DNA from: CALNYZ01 sp942490945
GTDB lineage: Bacteria; Pseudomonadota; Gammaproteobacteria; UBA6429; Thiohalophilaceae
NCBI GenBank assembly: GCA_942490945.1
Contig: CALNYZ010000018.1
Coordinates: 1,116,001-1,180,000 of the forward strand
Length of the DNA: 64,000 bases
Direction of reading: 5' to 3'
Shown: piece by piece, positions 26,036-34,298 of the stretch
How positions within the stretch are numbered: position 1 is the first letter of the stretch
How the letters are laid out: each line of letters begins with the position of its first letter
Position numbers and translations under genes: made by a program
The notes under the pieces: model-generated
Database searches by the model: none
The model's input: the letters and a program-made list of their open reading frames with translations, nothing else
Told to the model about the DNA's origin: nothing

Positions 26036-26289
26036 CTTAATTTCTCCCCGACGTAAATCTGATATTGTTTTAATAATCACCAGCTTACAATTTATAAGCC
26101 TATTTATACACCAAAAATAAATTTGCCGCGATATTGCAGAATTTAGACTCATTATAAAATTAAAACTTGACACATATTGCAAATTCCGTCAATATTCTTG
26201 CTACTTGCATGGCATCTGTAGTTTTTATGTCACATATGTTGCAAAATAAACACAAACGTTTAGCTTTATTTGCAGCAATATACGGCTAT

Positions 26290-26501
26290 GCACAATGTTT
26301 TGACGATATAGCTTGATTGTCAGGTTCATTAAGTGAGTTAAACCTGACAGCGCGAGTTTGAAATAAATTTCGATTTGGTGTGTTAGCAATAATTAGCAAG
26401 CTATATCACGCTGCACCAATCGTTTTACAAGTTTCCTTCCATACACAATCTCCTCATGTGTAGTATGGTGGGCATGTCCCCCCCGACATGCCCTTTTTTT
26501 T
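26290..26501 (+). ncRNA. Candidate structured small RNA with C-rich loops
   Basis: There is no protein gene, yet the segment ends in a strong intrinsic terminator. An 11-pair stem, GATATAGCTTG (26305-26315) with CAAGCTATATC (26397-26407), encloses a 9-pair hairpin TGTCAGGTT (26318-26326) with AACCTGACA (26341-26349) and a weaker hairpin at 26353-26372. Next comes a hairpin of nine pairs with one bulge, CCATACACA (26439-26447) with TGTAGTATGG-type partner (26459-26468), whose loop contains CTCCTC, complementary to GAGGAG ribosome sites. The terminator loop is six C. The 5' end is not resolved (26200-26304). It matches no small RNA family I know. Confidence 0.6.
26470..26501 (+). terminator. 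Strong intrinsic terminator with C6 loop
   Basis: GGGCATGTC (26470-26478), loop CCCCCC, GACATGCCC (26485-26493), then eight T. The nearest plus-strand gene upstream is tusA, 1.8 kb away with a convergent gene in between, and a separate glyA promoter follows, so this should end a short transcript made within the intergenic region. Confidence 0.93.
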
Positions 26502-26522
26502 GCCCCTAAACTTTGTCTTTTT

Positions 26523-26552
26523 TTGATTCATACAAGCCCCATAAGGTAAGAT
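26523..26552 (+). promoter_or_regulatory. Promoter of glyA
   Basis: TTGATT (26523-26528), 18-base spacer, TAAGAT (26547-26552), located after the upstream terminator. The predicted leader to the glyA ATG at 26637 is about 78 bases and contains the palindrome at 26568-26581. Confidence 0.5.
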
Positions 26553-26567
26553 GCGTCTCCGGCGCGA

Positions 26568-26581
26568 CACTATATATAGTG
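26568..26581. promoter_or_regulatory. 14-bp perfect palindrome in the glyA leader
   Basis: CACTATATATAGTG is a perfect palindrome beginning 15 bases after the -10 box of glyA. It is AT-rich, so chance is not excluded, but its position fits an operator overlapping the early transcribed region. Confidence 0.35.
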
Positions 26582-26636
26582 GTTCGTGAAATAGATGAGC
26601 CACAACTACCAAAAATTACAAATCAACGAGGTGAGA

Positions 26637-27890
26637 ATGTTTAGTAAGGATATGACTATTGCAGGTTTTGACGATGAATTGGCAGAGTCAATTGAGCATG
26701 AACGCACTCGTCAGGAACAGCATATTGAACTCATCGCGTCAGAAAATTACGCCAGCCCACGCGTGATGGAAGCACAGGGTTCGGTGTTAACGAACAAATA
26801 TGCCGAAGGCTATCCTGCCAAACGTTACTACGGTGGTTGTGAGAATGTCGATGTAGCGGAACAACTTGCCATTGATCGCGTAAAGCAATTATTCAATGCG
26901 GACTATGCTAACGTGCAACCACATTCCGGTTCACAAGCAAATGCGGCGGTGTATTTTGCGTTATTGCAACCCGGCGACACCATCTTGGGTATGAGTCTGG
27001 CGCATGGTGGACATTTGACACATGGCTCAAAGGTCAATTTTTCTGGCAAGCTCTTCAATGCATACCAGTACGGTCTGGATGAAGCAACGGGCGAAATCGA
27101 TTACAACGAAGTTGAATCACTCGCGAAACAGCACAAGCCAAAAATGATTGTGGCAGGATTTAGTGCCTATTCACGCGTTGTTGATTGGCAGCGTTTTCGT
27201 GCCATTGCCGACAGCGTTGGTGCATATCTGTTTGTCGATATGGCACACGTAGCGGGTCTGGTTGCCGCTGGTGTTTATCCGAGTCCGGTAAATATTGCGG
27301 ATGTCACAACATCCACGACACACAAAACATTACGTGGCCCTCGTGGCGGAATTATTCTGGCGCGCGCCAACGAAGAAATCGAAAAGAAACTTAATTCCAT
27401 GGTTTTTCCTGGTACCCAGGGTGGACCACTGATGCATGTTATTGCAGCCAAAGCGGTCGCGTTTAAGGAAGCCTTGCAGCCTGATTTTAAAACCTATCAA
27501 CAACAAGTCGTGGACAATGCCCGGGTAATGGCGAACACCTTTATCAAGCGTGGCTATCGGGTTGTCTCCGGTGGTACAGACAATCATTTATTCCTGGTTG
27601 ATTTTATTGAAAAAGGAATTACCGGTAAGGCTGCCGATGCGGCGCTGGGTGCGGCCAATATTACGGTCAATAAAAACAGCGTGCCGAATGATCCACAGTC
27701 ACCCTTCGTTACCAGTGGTATTCGCGTTGGTACACCGGCAGTGACGACACGAGGTTTTAAACAGGCCGAGGTCGAACAACTGGCAAACTGGATGTGCGAC
27801 GTGCTGGATGATCTGGAAAATGCAGATACTATTGCACGTGTGAAAGCGGATGTTGTCGCCTTGTGTGAGAAATTTCCTGTTTACCGCTAG
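26637..27890 (+). CDS. glyA: Serine hydroxymethyltransferase
   Basis: A 417-residue cytoplasmic PLP enzyme, identical in length to E. coli GlyA. It interconverts serine plus tetrahydrofolate with glycine plus 5,10-methylene-tetrahydrofolate. Landmarks are HIELIASENY near residue 33, KYAEGYPAKRYYGG near 55 and the PLP-binding Lys230 in TTSTTHKTLRGPRGG. ATG 26637 is chosen from the ribosome site GAGGTGAGA and from alignment to the family N terminus; an in-frame ATG at 26595 would add 14 unrelated residues. Confidence 0.97.
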   Translation: MFSKDMTIAGFDDELAESIEHERTRQEQHIELIASENYASPRVMEAQGSVLTNKYAEGYPAKRYYGGCENVDVAEQLAIDRVKQLFNADYANVQPHSGSQANAAVYFALLQPGDTILGMSLAHGGHLTHGSKVNFSGKLFNAYQYGLDEATGEIDYNEVESLAKQHKPKMIVAGFSAYSRVVDWQRFRAIADSVGAYLFVDMAHVAGLVAAGVYPSPVNIADVTTSTTHKTLRGPRGGIILARANEEIEKKLNSMVFPGTQGGPLMHVIAAKAVAFKEALQPDFKTYQQQVVDNARVMANTFIKRGYRVVSGGTDNHLFLVDFIEKGITGKAADAALGAANITVNKNSVPNDPQSPFVTSGIRVGTPAVTTRGFKQAEVEQLANWMCDVLDDLENADTIARVKADVVALCEKFPVYR

Positions 27891-27928
27891 TCGATATTTC
27901 TGGTTAACCGGAGACAGGTTACCGAATC

Positions 27929-28438
27929 ATGTTTTGTCCTTTTTGTAATGCAGACGATACGCGAGTCATTGACTCGCGTCTTGCCAATGACGGCGCCATG
28001 GTGCGGCGTCGACGTGAGTGTACGTCCTGCAATGAACGCTTTACGACATTTGAAACAGCCGAACTTGTCATGCCACGTGTCGTCAAGAATGATGGCAGAC
28101 GTGAACCGTTTGATGAAACCAAGTTACGTTCCGGTCTGGTACGGGCATTGGAGAAGCGTCCAATCAAGACAGAAATAATCGAAACAACCTTGAACCGCAT
28201 CATGAAGCGATTGCGCGTAACGGGCGACCGGGAAGTAAAAGCGACCATGATAGGTGGCTATGTGATGGATGAATTGCGCGATCTGGATCAGGTAGCCTAT
28301 GTGCGTTTTGCTTCGGTATATCGCAGTTTTGAAGATGTCAGCGCTTTCCAGGAAGAGATCGATCGTTTGCGCAACGTTCCCACGCCCGAAGTAAAACGCC
28401 AACAACGATCTCTGTTGCCGGAAGATGACGAAAAATAG
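27929..28438 (+). CDS. nrdR: Transcriptional regulator NrdR
   Basis: A 169-residue repressor of ribonucleotide reductase genes. The N-terminal zinc ribbon has C3-x2-C6 and C31-x2-C34 (MFCPFC and CTSC), followed by RFTTFE. The middle is an ATP-cone (RREPFDETKLRSGL onward) that senses ATP/dATP. It lies 38 bases after glyA and just before ribD, the usual gammaproteobacterial order. No NrdR box was looked for beyond this window's promoters. Confidence 0.97.
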   Translation: MFCPFCNADDTRVIDSRLANDGAMVRRRRECTSCNERFTTFETAELVMPRVVKNDGRREPFDETKLRSGLVRALEKRPIKTEIIETTLNRIMKRLRVTGDREVKATMIGGYVMDELRDLDQVAYVRFASVYRSFEDVSAFQEEIDRLRNVPTPEVKRQQRSLLPEDDEK

Positions 28439-28452
28439 ATGGCTGGCATAGC

Positions 28453-29550
28453 ATGACTTTCACAGCAAGCGATTACGAATATATGGCGCGCGCTATTCAA
28501 TTGGCGGAAAAGGGTTTGTACACAACCGCTCCCAATCCCCGTGTTGGCTGTGTCATCGTAAAAGATGGAACCATTGTTGGTGAAGGCTATCATGTCAAAG
28601 CCGGTCAGGCACATGCCGAGATTAACGCGCTCAAACAAGCTGGTAACAATGCGAAAGATGCCACGGTGTATGTGACCCTGGAGCCGTGTTGTCATACTGG
28701 TAAAACACCGCCATGTACTGACGCATTAATTAATGCAGGCGTGAACAAAGTGATTGCTGCCATGCAGGATCCGCATCAGCGAGTTGCAGGAAAAGGCTTT
28801 GCCGAACTTGAGAAGGCTGGCATTGAAGTGCAGTACGGCCTGATGCAGGCACAGGCAGAAACGTTAAATCCAGGTTTTATAAAACGCATGCAAAGCGGTT
28901 TGCCCTGGGTACGGATAAAAATGGCTGCCAGCCTTGATGGTCGCACTGCGATGCGTTCAGGTGAAAGCAAATGGATTACCGGCACTGCGGCAAGGCAAGA
29001 CGTGCAACACTGGCGTGCACGGAGTTCGGTGATTCTGACGGGCGTTGGAACGATTCTGGCGGATGACCCATCATTGAACGTAAGGATGCCAGATCATGAA
29101 CATCAACCACTGCGTGTTATTCTGGATACACAATTACGCACGCCAGCTGAGGCCAAAATATTACAACAACCTGGTCAGACATTGATCATGACATCGGTTA
29201 GCGATGAAAAGCAATTTACGAAATATGATAAAGCGAAAGTCGATTTTCACATTTGTCATGCCACAAAAGATGGTGTTGATCTCGACTCGGTACTGAAACA
29301 TCTTGCAACAATGGAAGTAAATGAATTGCACGTGGAATGTGGTGCGACTCTGGCAGGCAGTTTTTTACGCTCCGGTTTTGTCGATGAAATAGTTTTGTAT
29401 ATGGCGCCGAAGCTGATGGGTGATCAGGCGCGAGGTTTGTTCCATCTGCCTGAACTGAATGACATGGCAGACAGTATTGATTTATCCATTAATGATTTGC
29501 GTCAGACTGGTGATGATATAAGAATCATCATGAGCGTAAAGAAAAAGTAA
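28453..29550 (+). CDS. ribD: Riboflavin biosynthesis deaminase/reductase RibD
   Basis: A 365-residue bifunctional enzyme for two steps after GTP cyclohydrolase II. The N-terminal deaminase has the zinc site HAEINAL (His near 54, catalytic Glu) and PCCHTGKTPPC. The C-terminal reductase begins near residue 150 (WVRIKMAASLDGRTA) and contains the NADPH-fold ECGATLAGSFL. It is first in the rib block; only 14 bases separate it from nrdR, leaving no room for an FMN riboswitch. Confidence 0.97.
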   Translation: MTFTASDYEYMARAIQLAEKGLYTTAPNPRVGCVIVKDGTIVGEGYHVKAGQAHAEINALKQAGNNAKDATVYVTLEPCCHTGKTPPCTDALINAGVNKVIAAMQDPHQRVAGKGFAELEKAGIEVQYGLMQAQAETLNPGFIKRMQSGLPWVRIKMAASLDGRTAMRSGESKWITGTAARQDVQHWRARSSVILTGVGTILADDPSLNVRMPDHEHQPLRVILDTQLRTPAEAKILQQPGQTLIMTSVSDEKQFTKYDKAKVDFHICHATKDGVDLDSVLKHLATMEVNELHVECGATLAGSFLRSGFVDEIVLYMAPKLMGDQARGLFHLPELNDMADSIDLSINDLRQTGDDIRIIMSVKKK

Positions 29551-29575
29551 GTTAAATTTATATCAGGTCAAGAAT

Positions 29576-30238
29576 ATGTTCACCGGAATAATCGAAGCAA
29601 TAGGGACTATCGAATCTGTCGATACAAAAGCGGCAGACAGTTATGTGCGCATTAATACTGGCAAACTGGATATGTCTGATGTTGTGCTAGGTGACAGCAT
29701 CGCAGTGAACGGTGTGTGCCTGACGGCAGTTGAACTGCCGGGCAATGGTTTTGCTGCGGATGTATCAGGCGAAACATTATCGCGTACAACTTTCCAACAG
29801 TTAAAACCGGGTTTAAAGGTCAACCTGGAAAAAGCGTTGACCCCTACAACACGGCTCGGTGGCCATCTGGTGAGTGGTCACGTCGATGGTGTCGGTGAGG
29901 TTATATCACGTGATACGGATGGGCGTTCAGAACGTTTTCGTATCAAAGCCCCGGCGAATCTGGCAAAATACATCGCGGAGAAAGGCTCGATATGTGTGGA
30001 AGGTATCAGCCTGACAGTGAATGCTGTTGACGGTGCTGAATTTGAACTGAATATCGTGCCGCACACGCTACAGGAAACCACCATGGCGGGATTCAAGTCT
30101 GGTACCCGCGTTAATCTTGAGGTTGACTTGCTGGCACGTTACCTTGAACGACTGGTATTAGGCGAACATGCGGCAGAGAAAAATACCTCGGGTGTCACAG
30201 AGTCGTTATTGCGACAACACGGATTTATAAAAGAATGA
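29576..30238 (+). CDS. ribE: Riboflavin synthase, alpha subunit type
   Basis: A 220-residue enzyme (called RibC in E. coli) that dismutates two molecules of 6,7-dimethyl-8-ribityllumazine to riboflavin. It shows the family start MFTGIIEAIG and two lumazine-binding repeats, each with a conserved G-x-C/S-L-T motif: SIAVNGVCLTAV near residue 45 and SICVEGISLTVN near 140. The end overlaps the ribB start by four bases (ATGA), so translation is coupled. Confidence 0.96.
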   Translation: MFTGIIEAIGTIESVDTKAADSYVRINTGKLDMSDVVLGDSIAVNGVCLTAVELPGNGFAADVSGETLSRTTFQQLKPGLKVNLEKALTPTTRLGGHLVSGHVDGVGEVISRDTDGRSERFRIKAPANLAKYIAEKGSICVEGISLTVNAVDGAEFELNIVPHTLQETTMAGFKSGTRVNLEVDLLARYLERLVLGEHAAEKNTSGVTESLLRQHGFIKE

Positions 30239-31344
30239 AATTAAATAGTACCAAAGAATTGATTGATGACATCCGCCAGGGAAAAATGGTCATCCTGATG
30301 GATGATGAAGATCGTGAAAACGAAGGTGACCTGATTATTGCTGCTGATATGATCAGCGCGGATTCAATCAATTTTATGGCGAAATATGGTCGTGGACTGA
30401 TTTGCCTTACCTTGTCTGAACAACGTTGCGAACAATTACACTTGCCGCTGATGGTAGCAAACACCAATGATCGTCATTCTACAAACTTCACTGTTTCGAT
30501 TGAAGCAGCAAGTGGAGTGACTACCGGTATTTCAGCGGCCGATCGTGCAGTAACCGTGCAGGCAGCCGTTGCGGCCAATGCCAGGCCATCTGATCTTGTT
30601 CAACCCGGTCATATTTTTCCCTTGATGGCACAGCCAGGTGGTGTGTTGGCAAGGGCAGGGCACACCGAAGCGGGTTGTGATCTGGCGCGTTTGGCAAATA
30701 AAGAACCGGCAGCCGTTATCGTCGAGATATTAAATGAAGATGGCACCATGGCACGGCGCCCTGATCTGGAAGTGTTTGCCGAACAACATGGATTGAAAAT
30801 TGGCACCATTGCCGATTTGATTGAATATCGCTTGCATAATGAAAAATCCATTGAACATGTTGCTGTCTCCAACCTGCCAACCGAGTTTGGTAATTTTAAA
30901 ATGCATGCATATAAAAACATGCTGGATAATCAGGTGCACCTTGCCCTGGTGAAAGGAGACATCGTACCCAATGAACCAACCCTGGTTCGGGTGCATGTTG
31001 AAAACAGTTTGTGTGATTTGTTTACCAGTCAACGTGATGATTGTGGCTGGCCGCTGCACAATGCCATGCAGCGCATCGCCAGGGAAGATTGTGGTGTGTT
31101 AATCGTGCTTCGTCCCGGGAATAATGCCGATCAGACGATTAATCAGATAAAGCGCTATCATGAACAGGATCAGGGAAAAGATTTACCCCATCCTGAAAAC
31201 AAGGAAGACCTGCGCACTTATGGACTTGGGGCACAAATACTTTCTGATCTGGGTGTGCGACACATGCGTGTGTTAAGTGCGCCGAAGAAAATGCATGCAT
31301 TGTCCGGTTTTGGACTGGATGTAGTAGAATATGTACAGGACTGA
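30235..31344 (+). CDS. ribB: DHBP synthase with degenerate GTP cyclohydrolase II domain (RibBX type)
   Basis: A 369-residue protein. The N-terminal 200 residues are a complete 3,4-dihydroxy-2-butanone-4-phosphate synthase: DDEDRENEGDL (metal site), then ISAADRAVTV, AQPGGVLARAGHTEA. The C-terminal half aligns with GTP cyclohydrolase II, but two of the three zinc cysteines are lost: the E. coli-like pattern C-x10-C-x-C corresponds here to N, D and C in HVENSLCDLFTSQRDDCG. The LLTNNP motif is replaced by VLSAPK. This is the RibBX variant known from proteobacteria, so a separate ribA should exist elsewhere. Confidence 0.95.
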   Translation: MKLNSTKELIDDIRQGKMVILMDDEDRENEGDLIIAADMISADSINFMAKYGRGLICLTLSEQRCEQLHLPLMVANTNDRHSTNFTVSIEAASGVTTGISAADRAVTVQAAVAANARPSDLVQPGHIFPLMAQPGGVLARAGHTEAGCDLARLANKEPAAVIVEILNEDGTMARRPDLEVFAEQHGLKIGTIADLIEYRLHNEKSIEHVAVSNLPTEFGNFKMHAYKNMLDNQVHLALVKGDIVPNEPTLVRVHVENSLCDLFTSQRDDCGWPLHNAMQRIAREDCGVLIVLRPGNNADQTINQIKRYHEQDQGKDLPHPENKEDLRTYGLGAQILSDLGVRHMRVLSAPKKMHALSGFGLDVVEYVQD

Positions 31345-31379
31345 TAGCAGCAAAAATTGATAAGTGTCGGGAGTTAAAT

Positions 31380-31853
31380 ATGAGTTCACACAAAACAATC
31401 GAAGGTGATTTGATTATTAAAGGAGCCAAATTTGGTCTGGCCGTTGCACGATTTAACAGTTTTGTTGTTGAAAGTTTGCTGGCCGGTGCAATTGACGAAT
31501 TAAAACGTCATGGTGCGCGTGATGCAGATATTGAAATTGTGCGTGTGCCCGGCGCGTATGAATTGCCTCTGGCAATCAAAAAAATGGCTGCCAGCAAAAA
31601 ATACGATGCGATCGTAGCACTTGGTGCCGTCATTCGTGGTGGTACTCCCCACTTTGAATATGTTGCCGGTGAGTGTGTGAAAGGCATGGCGAATGTCTCA
31701 TTGCAGTTTGATATCCCGGTTTCATTTGGTGTGTTAACCGTTGATACCATTGAACAGGCAATAGAACGCGCCGGAACAAAAGCCGGTAACAAGGGTGGCG
31801 AAGCCGCCATGTCTGCTGTTGAAATGGTTAACCTGTTACAGCAGATCAGCTAA
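31380..31853 (+). CDS. ribH: 6,7-dimethyl-8-ribityllumazine synthase
   Basis: A 157-residue enzyme that condenses the RibB and RibD-pathway products to lumazine, the substrate of riboflavin synthase; it forms pentameric or icosahedral shells. Landmarks are ARFNSFVVESLLAGA near residue 24, VPGAYELPLA near 57, GAVIRGGTPHFEYV near 82 with the catalytic His, and SFGVLTVDT. It lies 36 bases after ribB. Confidence 0.97.
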   Translation: MSSHKTIEGDLIIKGAKFGLAVARFNSFVVESLLAGAIDELKRHGARDADIEIVRVPGAYELPLAIKKMAASKKYDAIVALGAVIRGGTPHFEYVAGECVKGMANVSLQFDIPVSFGVLTVDTIEQAIERAGTKAGNKGGEAAMSAVEMVNLLQQIS

Positions 31854-31882
31854 GCACATTCTCAACAAACAAGTAGCCTGAT

Positions 31883-32314
31883 ATGAAAATTTCCGCACGT
31901 ACCCGTGCACGTCGACTTGCCATTCAAAGTTTGTATGAGTGGCAGATATCTAAAAATTCTACACGTGACATCATCACCGAGGCTTTACAGCATCAGGCCG
32001 GGAAAAATATTGATGTTGGCTATTATAAAGATCTGGTAAATGGTACCGCTGCAAATGTTGATGAAATTGATCGCCAGTTAACGCAGTTTGTTTCGCGTCC
32101 ACTCATTGAAATTGATGTGGTCGAGCTCGCGGTATTGCGACTCGCAACATTCGAGCTGTTGCAAAAACCGGAAGCACCCTATCGGGTTATCATTAACGAA
32201 GCCATAGAATGTGCCAAGATGTTTGGCGCAGAACAAAGTCATAAATTTGTAAACGGTATACTGGATAATCTTGCCAAAAGTGTTCGTCCCGTGGAATGGC
32301 AAGCAAAAAAATGA
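31883..32314 (+). CDS. nusB: Transcription antitermination factor NusB
   Basis: A 143-residue all-helical RNA-binding protein. With NusE (S10) it binds boxA to support antitermination of rRNA operons. The Arg-rich start (KISARTRARRLAIQSLYEW) and C-terminal RVIINEAIECAKMFGAEQSHKFVNGILD, of which only the pattern is noted, are characteristic. The rib-nusB-thiL order is standard. Confidence 0.96.
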   Translation: MKISARTRARRLAIQSLYEWQISKNSTRDIITEALQHQAGKNIDVGYYKDLVNGTAANVDEIDRQLTQFVSRPLIEIDVVELAVLRLATFELLQKPEAPYRVIINEAIECAKMFGAEQSHKFVNGILDNLAKSVRPVEWQAKK

Positions 32315-32330
32315 AGGCTGTGTTAACCAT

Positions 32331-33326
32331 ATGCCCATTTCTGAATTCGAATTAATAAAAAAATATTTTGCCGACTCGTCGATTAAATCCGGTTGTGGTG
32401 GGCGTACTGCACTGCAGACAAATTTACGTCATGTAAAACATGGGATAGGCGACGACGGTGCGGTTTTACATTGCCCGCCAGGACATGACCTTATTGTTTC
32501 AACCGATGTCCTGAATGAGAATGTGCATTTCTATGCACAAAGCTCCCCCCATTATATTGGTTACAAGTCGCTTGCCGTCAATCTGAGTGATCTGGCTGCA
32601 ATGGGCGCGACTCCTTACTGGTTTACCCTCAATTTATCCTTGCCGGACGTCAATGAAGGCTGGCTACAAGAGTTCGCTCGCGGTCTGCAGGCCTGCGCAG
32701 ATGTTTACGATATTTGTCTTGTCGGTGGTGACACAACACGTGGCCCGCTCAGCATCGGCATTCAGGTTGGTGGTTATTGTCCATCCGGGCAGGCGATGTT
32801 GCGTTCAGGTGCCATGCCCGGTGATCGTATATTTATCAGCGGTGCACTAGGTCAGGCTGCGTATATCAATTACAGATTAAATAACTTACATGATGAATAT
32901 GAAACAGAATTTGAGAAGTATCTGACACCGGCTGCGCAAATACCACTGGGAATCAGTTTACGAAATATTGCCAACGCAGGCATAGATGTGTCAGATGGTT
33001 TGCTTGGCGATTTATTGCATATTACGACAGCCAGTCATTGTGGTGCCGAGTTGTATGCAGCGAGATTGCCTGTTGCACCAATTTTAAAAAACAGTTCTCT
33101 TTCACCGCACGAGCAACTGGAACTCGCCTGTACCGGCGGTGAAGATTATGTGCTTTGTTTTACCGTCCCTGAAGTGAACCTGCCACAATTGGTGAAAACC
33201 GAGTTTTACAAGAATGTCGTCGAGATCGGTTTGATAACCGGCGATGAGAAGTTGCGCTTGCTGGGTGTCAATGACGAGCAAATCACCTTTGCAACTGGCG
33301 GCTATGATCATTTTAAATCAGGTTAA
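32331..33326 (+). CDS. thiL: Thiamine-monophosphate kinase
   Basis: A 331-residue enzyme that makes thiamine diphosphate from thiamine monophosphate and ATP. Its start PISEFELIKKYF is typical. Metal and nucleotide sites are GIGDDGAVL, STDVLNENVHF, VNLSDLAAMGA, VGGDTTRGPL and the later ISDGL-like DVSDGLLGDL. ATG 32331 matches the family; an in-frame ATG inside nusB, 60 bases upstream, would add unrelated residues. Confidence 0.96.
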   Translation: MPISEFELIKKYFADSSIKSGCGGRTALQTNLRHVKHGIGDDGAVLHCPPGHDLIVSTDVLNENVHFYAQSSPHYIGYKSLAVNLSDLAAMGATPYWFTLNLSLPDVNEGWLQEFARGLQACADVYDICLVGGDTTRGPLSIGIQVGGYCPSGQAMLRSGAMPGDRIFISGALGQAAYINYRLNNLHDEYETEFEKYLTPAAQIPLGISLRNIANAGIDVSDGLLGDLLHITTASHCGAELYAARLPVAPILKNSSLSPHEQLELACTGGEDYVLCFTVPEVNLPQLVKTEFYKNVVEIGLITGDEKLRLLGVNDEQITFATGGYDHFKSG

Positions 33327-33856
33327 TGCGGCCGATGATTGATCGCAGTATACCGCTGAAGTTATTACGTAATCCTCTCCACCTGCTTAGTCTGGGTTTT
33401 GGTAGCGGCTTGTCAAAATATGCCCCCGGCACCATGGGCACACTGGCAGCCATTCCCCTGTTTTTACTCATGCATCAACTCGATGCTGCTATATATAGTT
33501 TGATAGTATTGACAGCACTTGTGGCGGGTTTTTATTGCACACACAAGACCGGGCAGGTATTGGGAGTAGCCGATCATGGTGCGATAGTCTGGGATGAATT
33601 TGTCGGCTATTTCATTACCATGGCAGTGCTGCCATTAAATGTTGATAATAGTACGCTTGACAGATATCCACTAAGTCTGTGGATTTTAACAGGATTTATA
33701 CTTTTCCGATTGTTTGATATCTGGAAACCCTGGCCAATCAGGCTGCTCGAGCACAAAATACCCGGCGGCTTTGGTGTGATGCTGGATGACGTAGTGGCGG
33801 GAATTTTTGCGGCGATTTGCTTTCAAATTATATTGCTCAGCCTGAATTTAACTTGA
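33326..33856 (+). CDS. pgpA: Phosphatidylglycerophosphatase A
   Basis: A 176-residue inner-membrane enzyme that dephosphorylates phosphatidylglycerol phosphate. Motifs are FGSGLSKYAPGTMGTLAA near residue 26, the acidic site IVWDEFVGYF near 86, and RLFDIWKPWP plus GGFGVMLDDVVAG near the C terminus. Its ATG shares one base with the thiL stop (TAATG), so the two are coupled. Confidence 0.95.
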   Translation: MRPMIDRSIPLKLLRNPLHLLSLGFGSGLSKYAPGTMGTLAAIPLFLLMHQLDAAIYSLIVLTALVAGFYCTHKTGQVLGVADHGAIVWDEFVGYFITMAVLPLNVDNSTLDRYPLSLWILTGFILFRLFDIWKPWPIRLLEHKIPGGFGVMLDDVVAGIFAAICFQIILLSLNLT

Positions 33857-33894
33857 AGCATGAATTATACTTAAATATAAGAGGAACAGAGCCG

Positions 33895-34296
33895 ATGGTA
33901 TATAAATATATAGTCTGTTTATTTTTATTTGTACTCAGTCCAGCAGTATTCGCGAATGAAGTGACAGTTGAATACGTGGAAGTAAAACAGAACAACGACA
34001 AGTGGGATTTTTATGTGCGCCTGAAACACGAAGACAGCGGCTGGGATCATTATGCAGATGCATGGCGCATCGTTGATCTGGATGGCAAGGAGCTGGCAAG
34101 GCGAGTGTTGTACCATCCACACGTTAACGAACAACCTTTTACGCGCAGCCTGCGTGATGTCGCCATTTCCGAGAATGATCTGGTTGTTTTTGTCGAAGCG
34201 CATGACAAGGTTCATGGCTGGAGCAAGAAACGTGTCCGTATTCATATGCAAACACCGGAAGGTGAAAATTACAAAATCCTGACCTATCGTCAATAG
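33895..34296 (+). CDS. Small secreted protein, unknown function
   Basis: A 133-residue protein with a signal peptide (residues 1-20, ending VFANE) and no other membrane span, hence periplasmic. The mature part is rich in beta-like alternation, Trp and charged residues (KWDFYVRLKHEDSGWDHYA near residue 37). It starts at ATG 33895 after GAGGAAC. It is directly followed (2 bases) by the aspartic protease gene. I do not recognise the family; its partner gene suggests a joint envelope role. Confidence 0.75.
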   Translation: MVYKYIVCLFLFVLSPAVFANEVTVEYVEVKQNNDKWDFYVRLKHEDSGWDHYADAWRIVDLDGKELARRVLYHPHVNEQPFTRSLRDVAISENDLVVFVEAHDKVHGWSKKRVRIHMQTPEGENYKILTYRQ

Positions 34297-34298
34297 CT

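Larger units (their letters stand above)
26036..26636. other. 600-base gene-free region between the fadL-like gene and glyA
   Basis: No protein gene is supported here. From left to right it holds a possible promoter (TTGACA 26167-26172, 17 bases, CAATAT 26190-26195), a pair of similar motifs exactly 60 bases apart (CACATATTGCAAA at 26171 and CACATATGTTGCAAAA at 26231), a strongly structured segment (26305-26501) ending in an intrinsic terminator, then the glyA promoter and leader. The structured segment is listed separately as a candidate small RNA. Confidence 0.6.

Noticed and set aside
26036..26182. 49-residue N-terminal extension of the FadL-like protein.
   Set aside because: It has no ribosome site, and the GTG at 26035 is preceded by GGGGAGAAA and followed directly by a signal peptide.
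26290..26636. Glycine or folate riboswitch upstream of glyA.
   Set aside because: The glycine and THF aptamer motifs are not seen, and a promoter lies between the terminator and glyA, so the structured part would not be on the glyA transcript.
28380..28453. FMN riboswitch before ribD.
   Set aside because: ribD starts 14 bases after nrdR; there is no space for the aptamer and no matching sequence.
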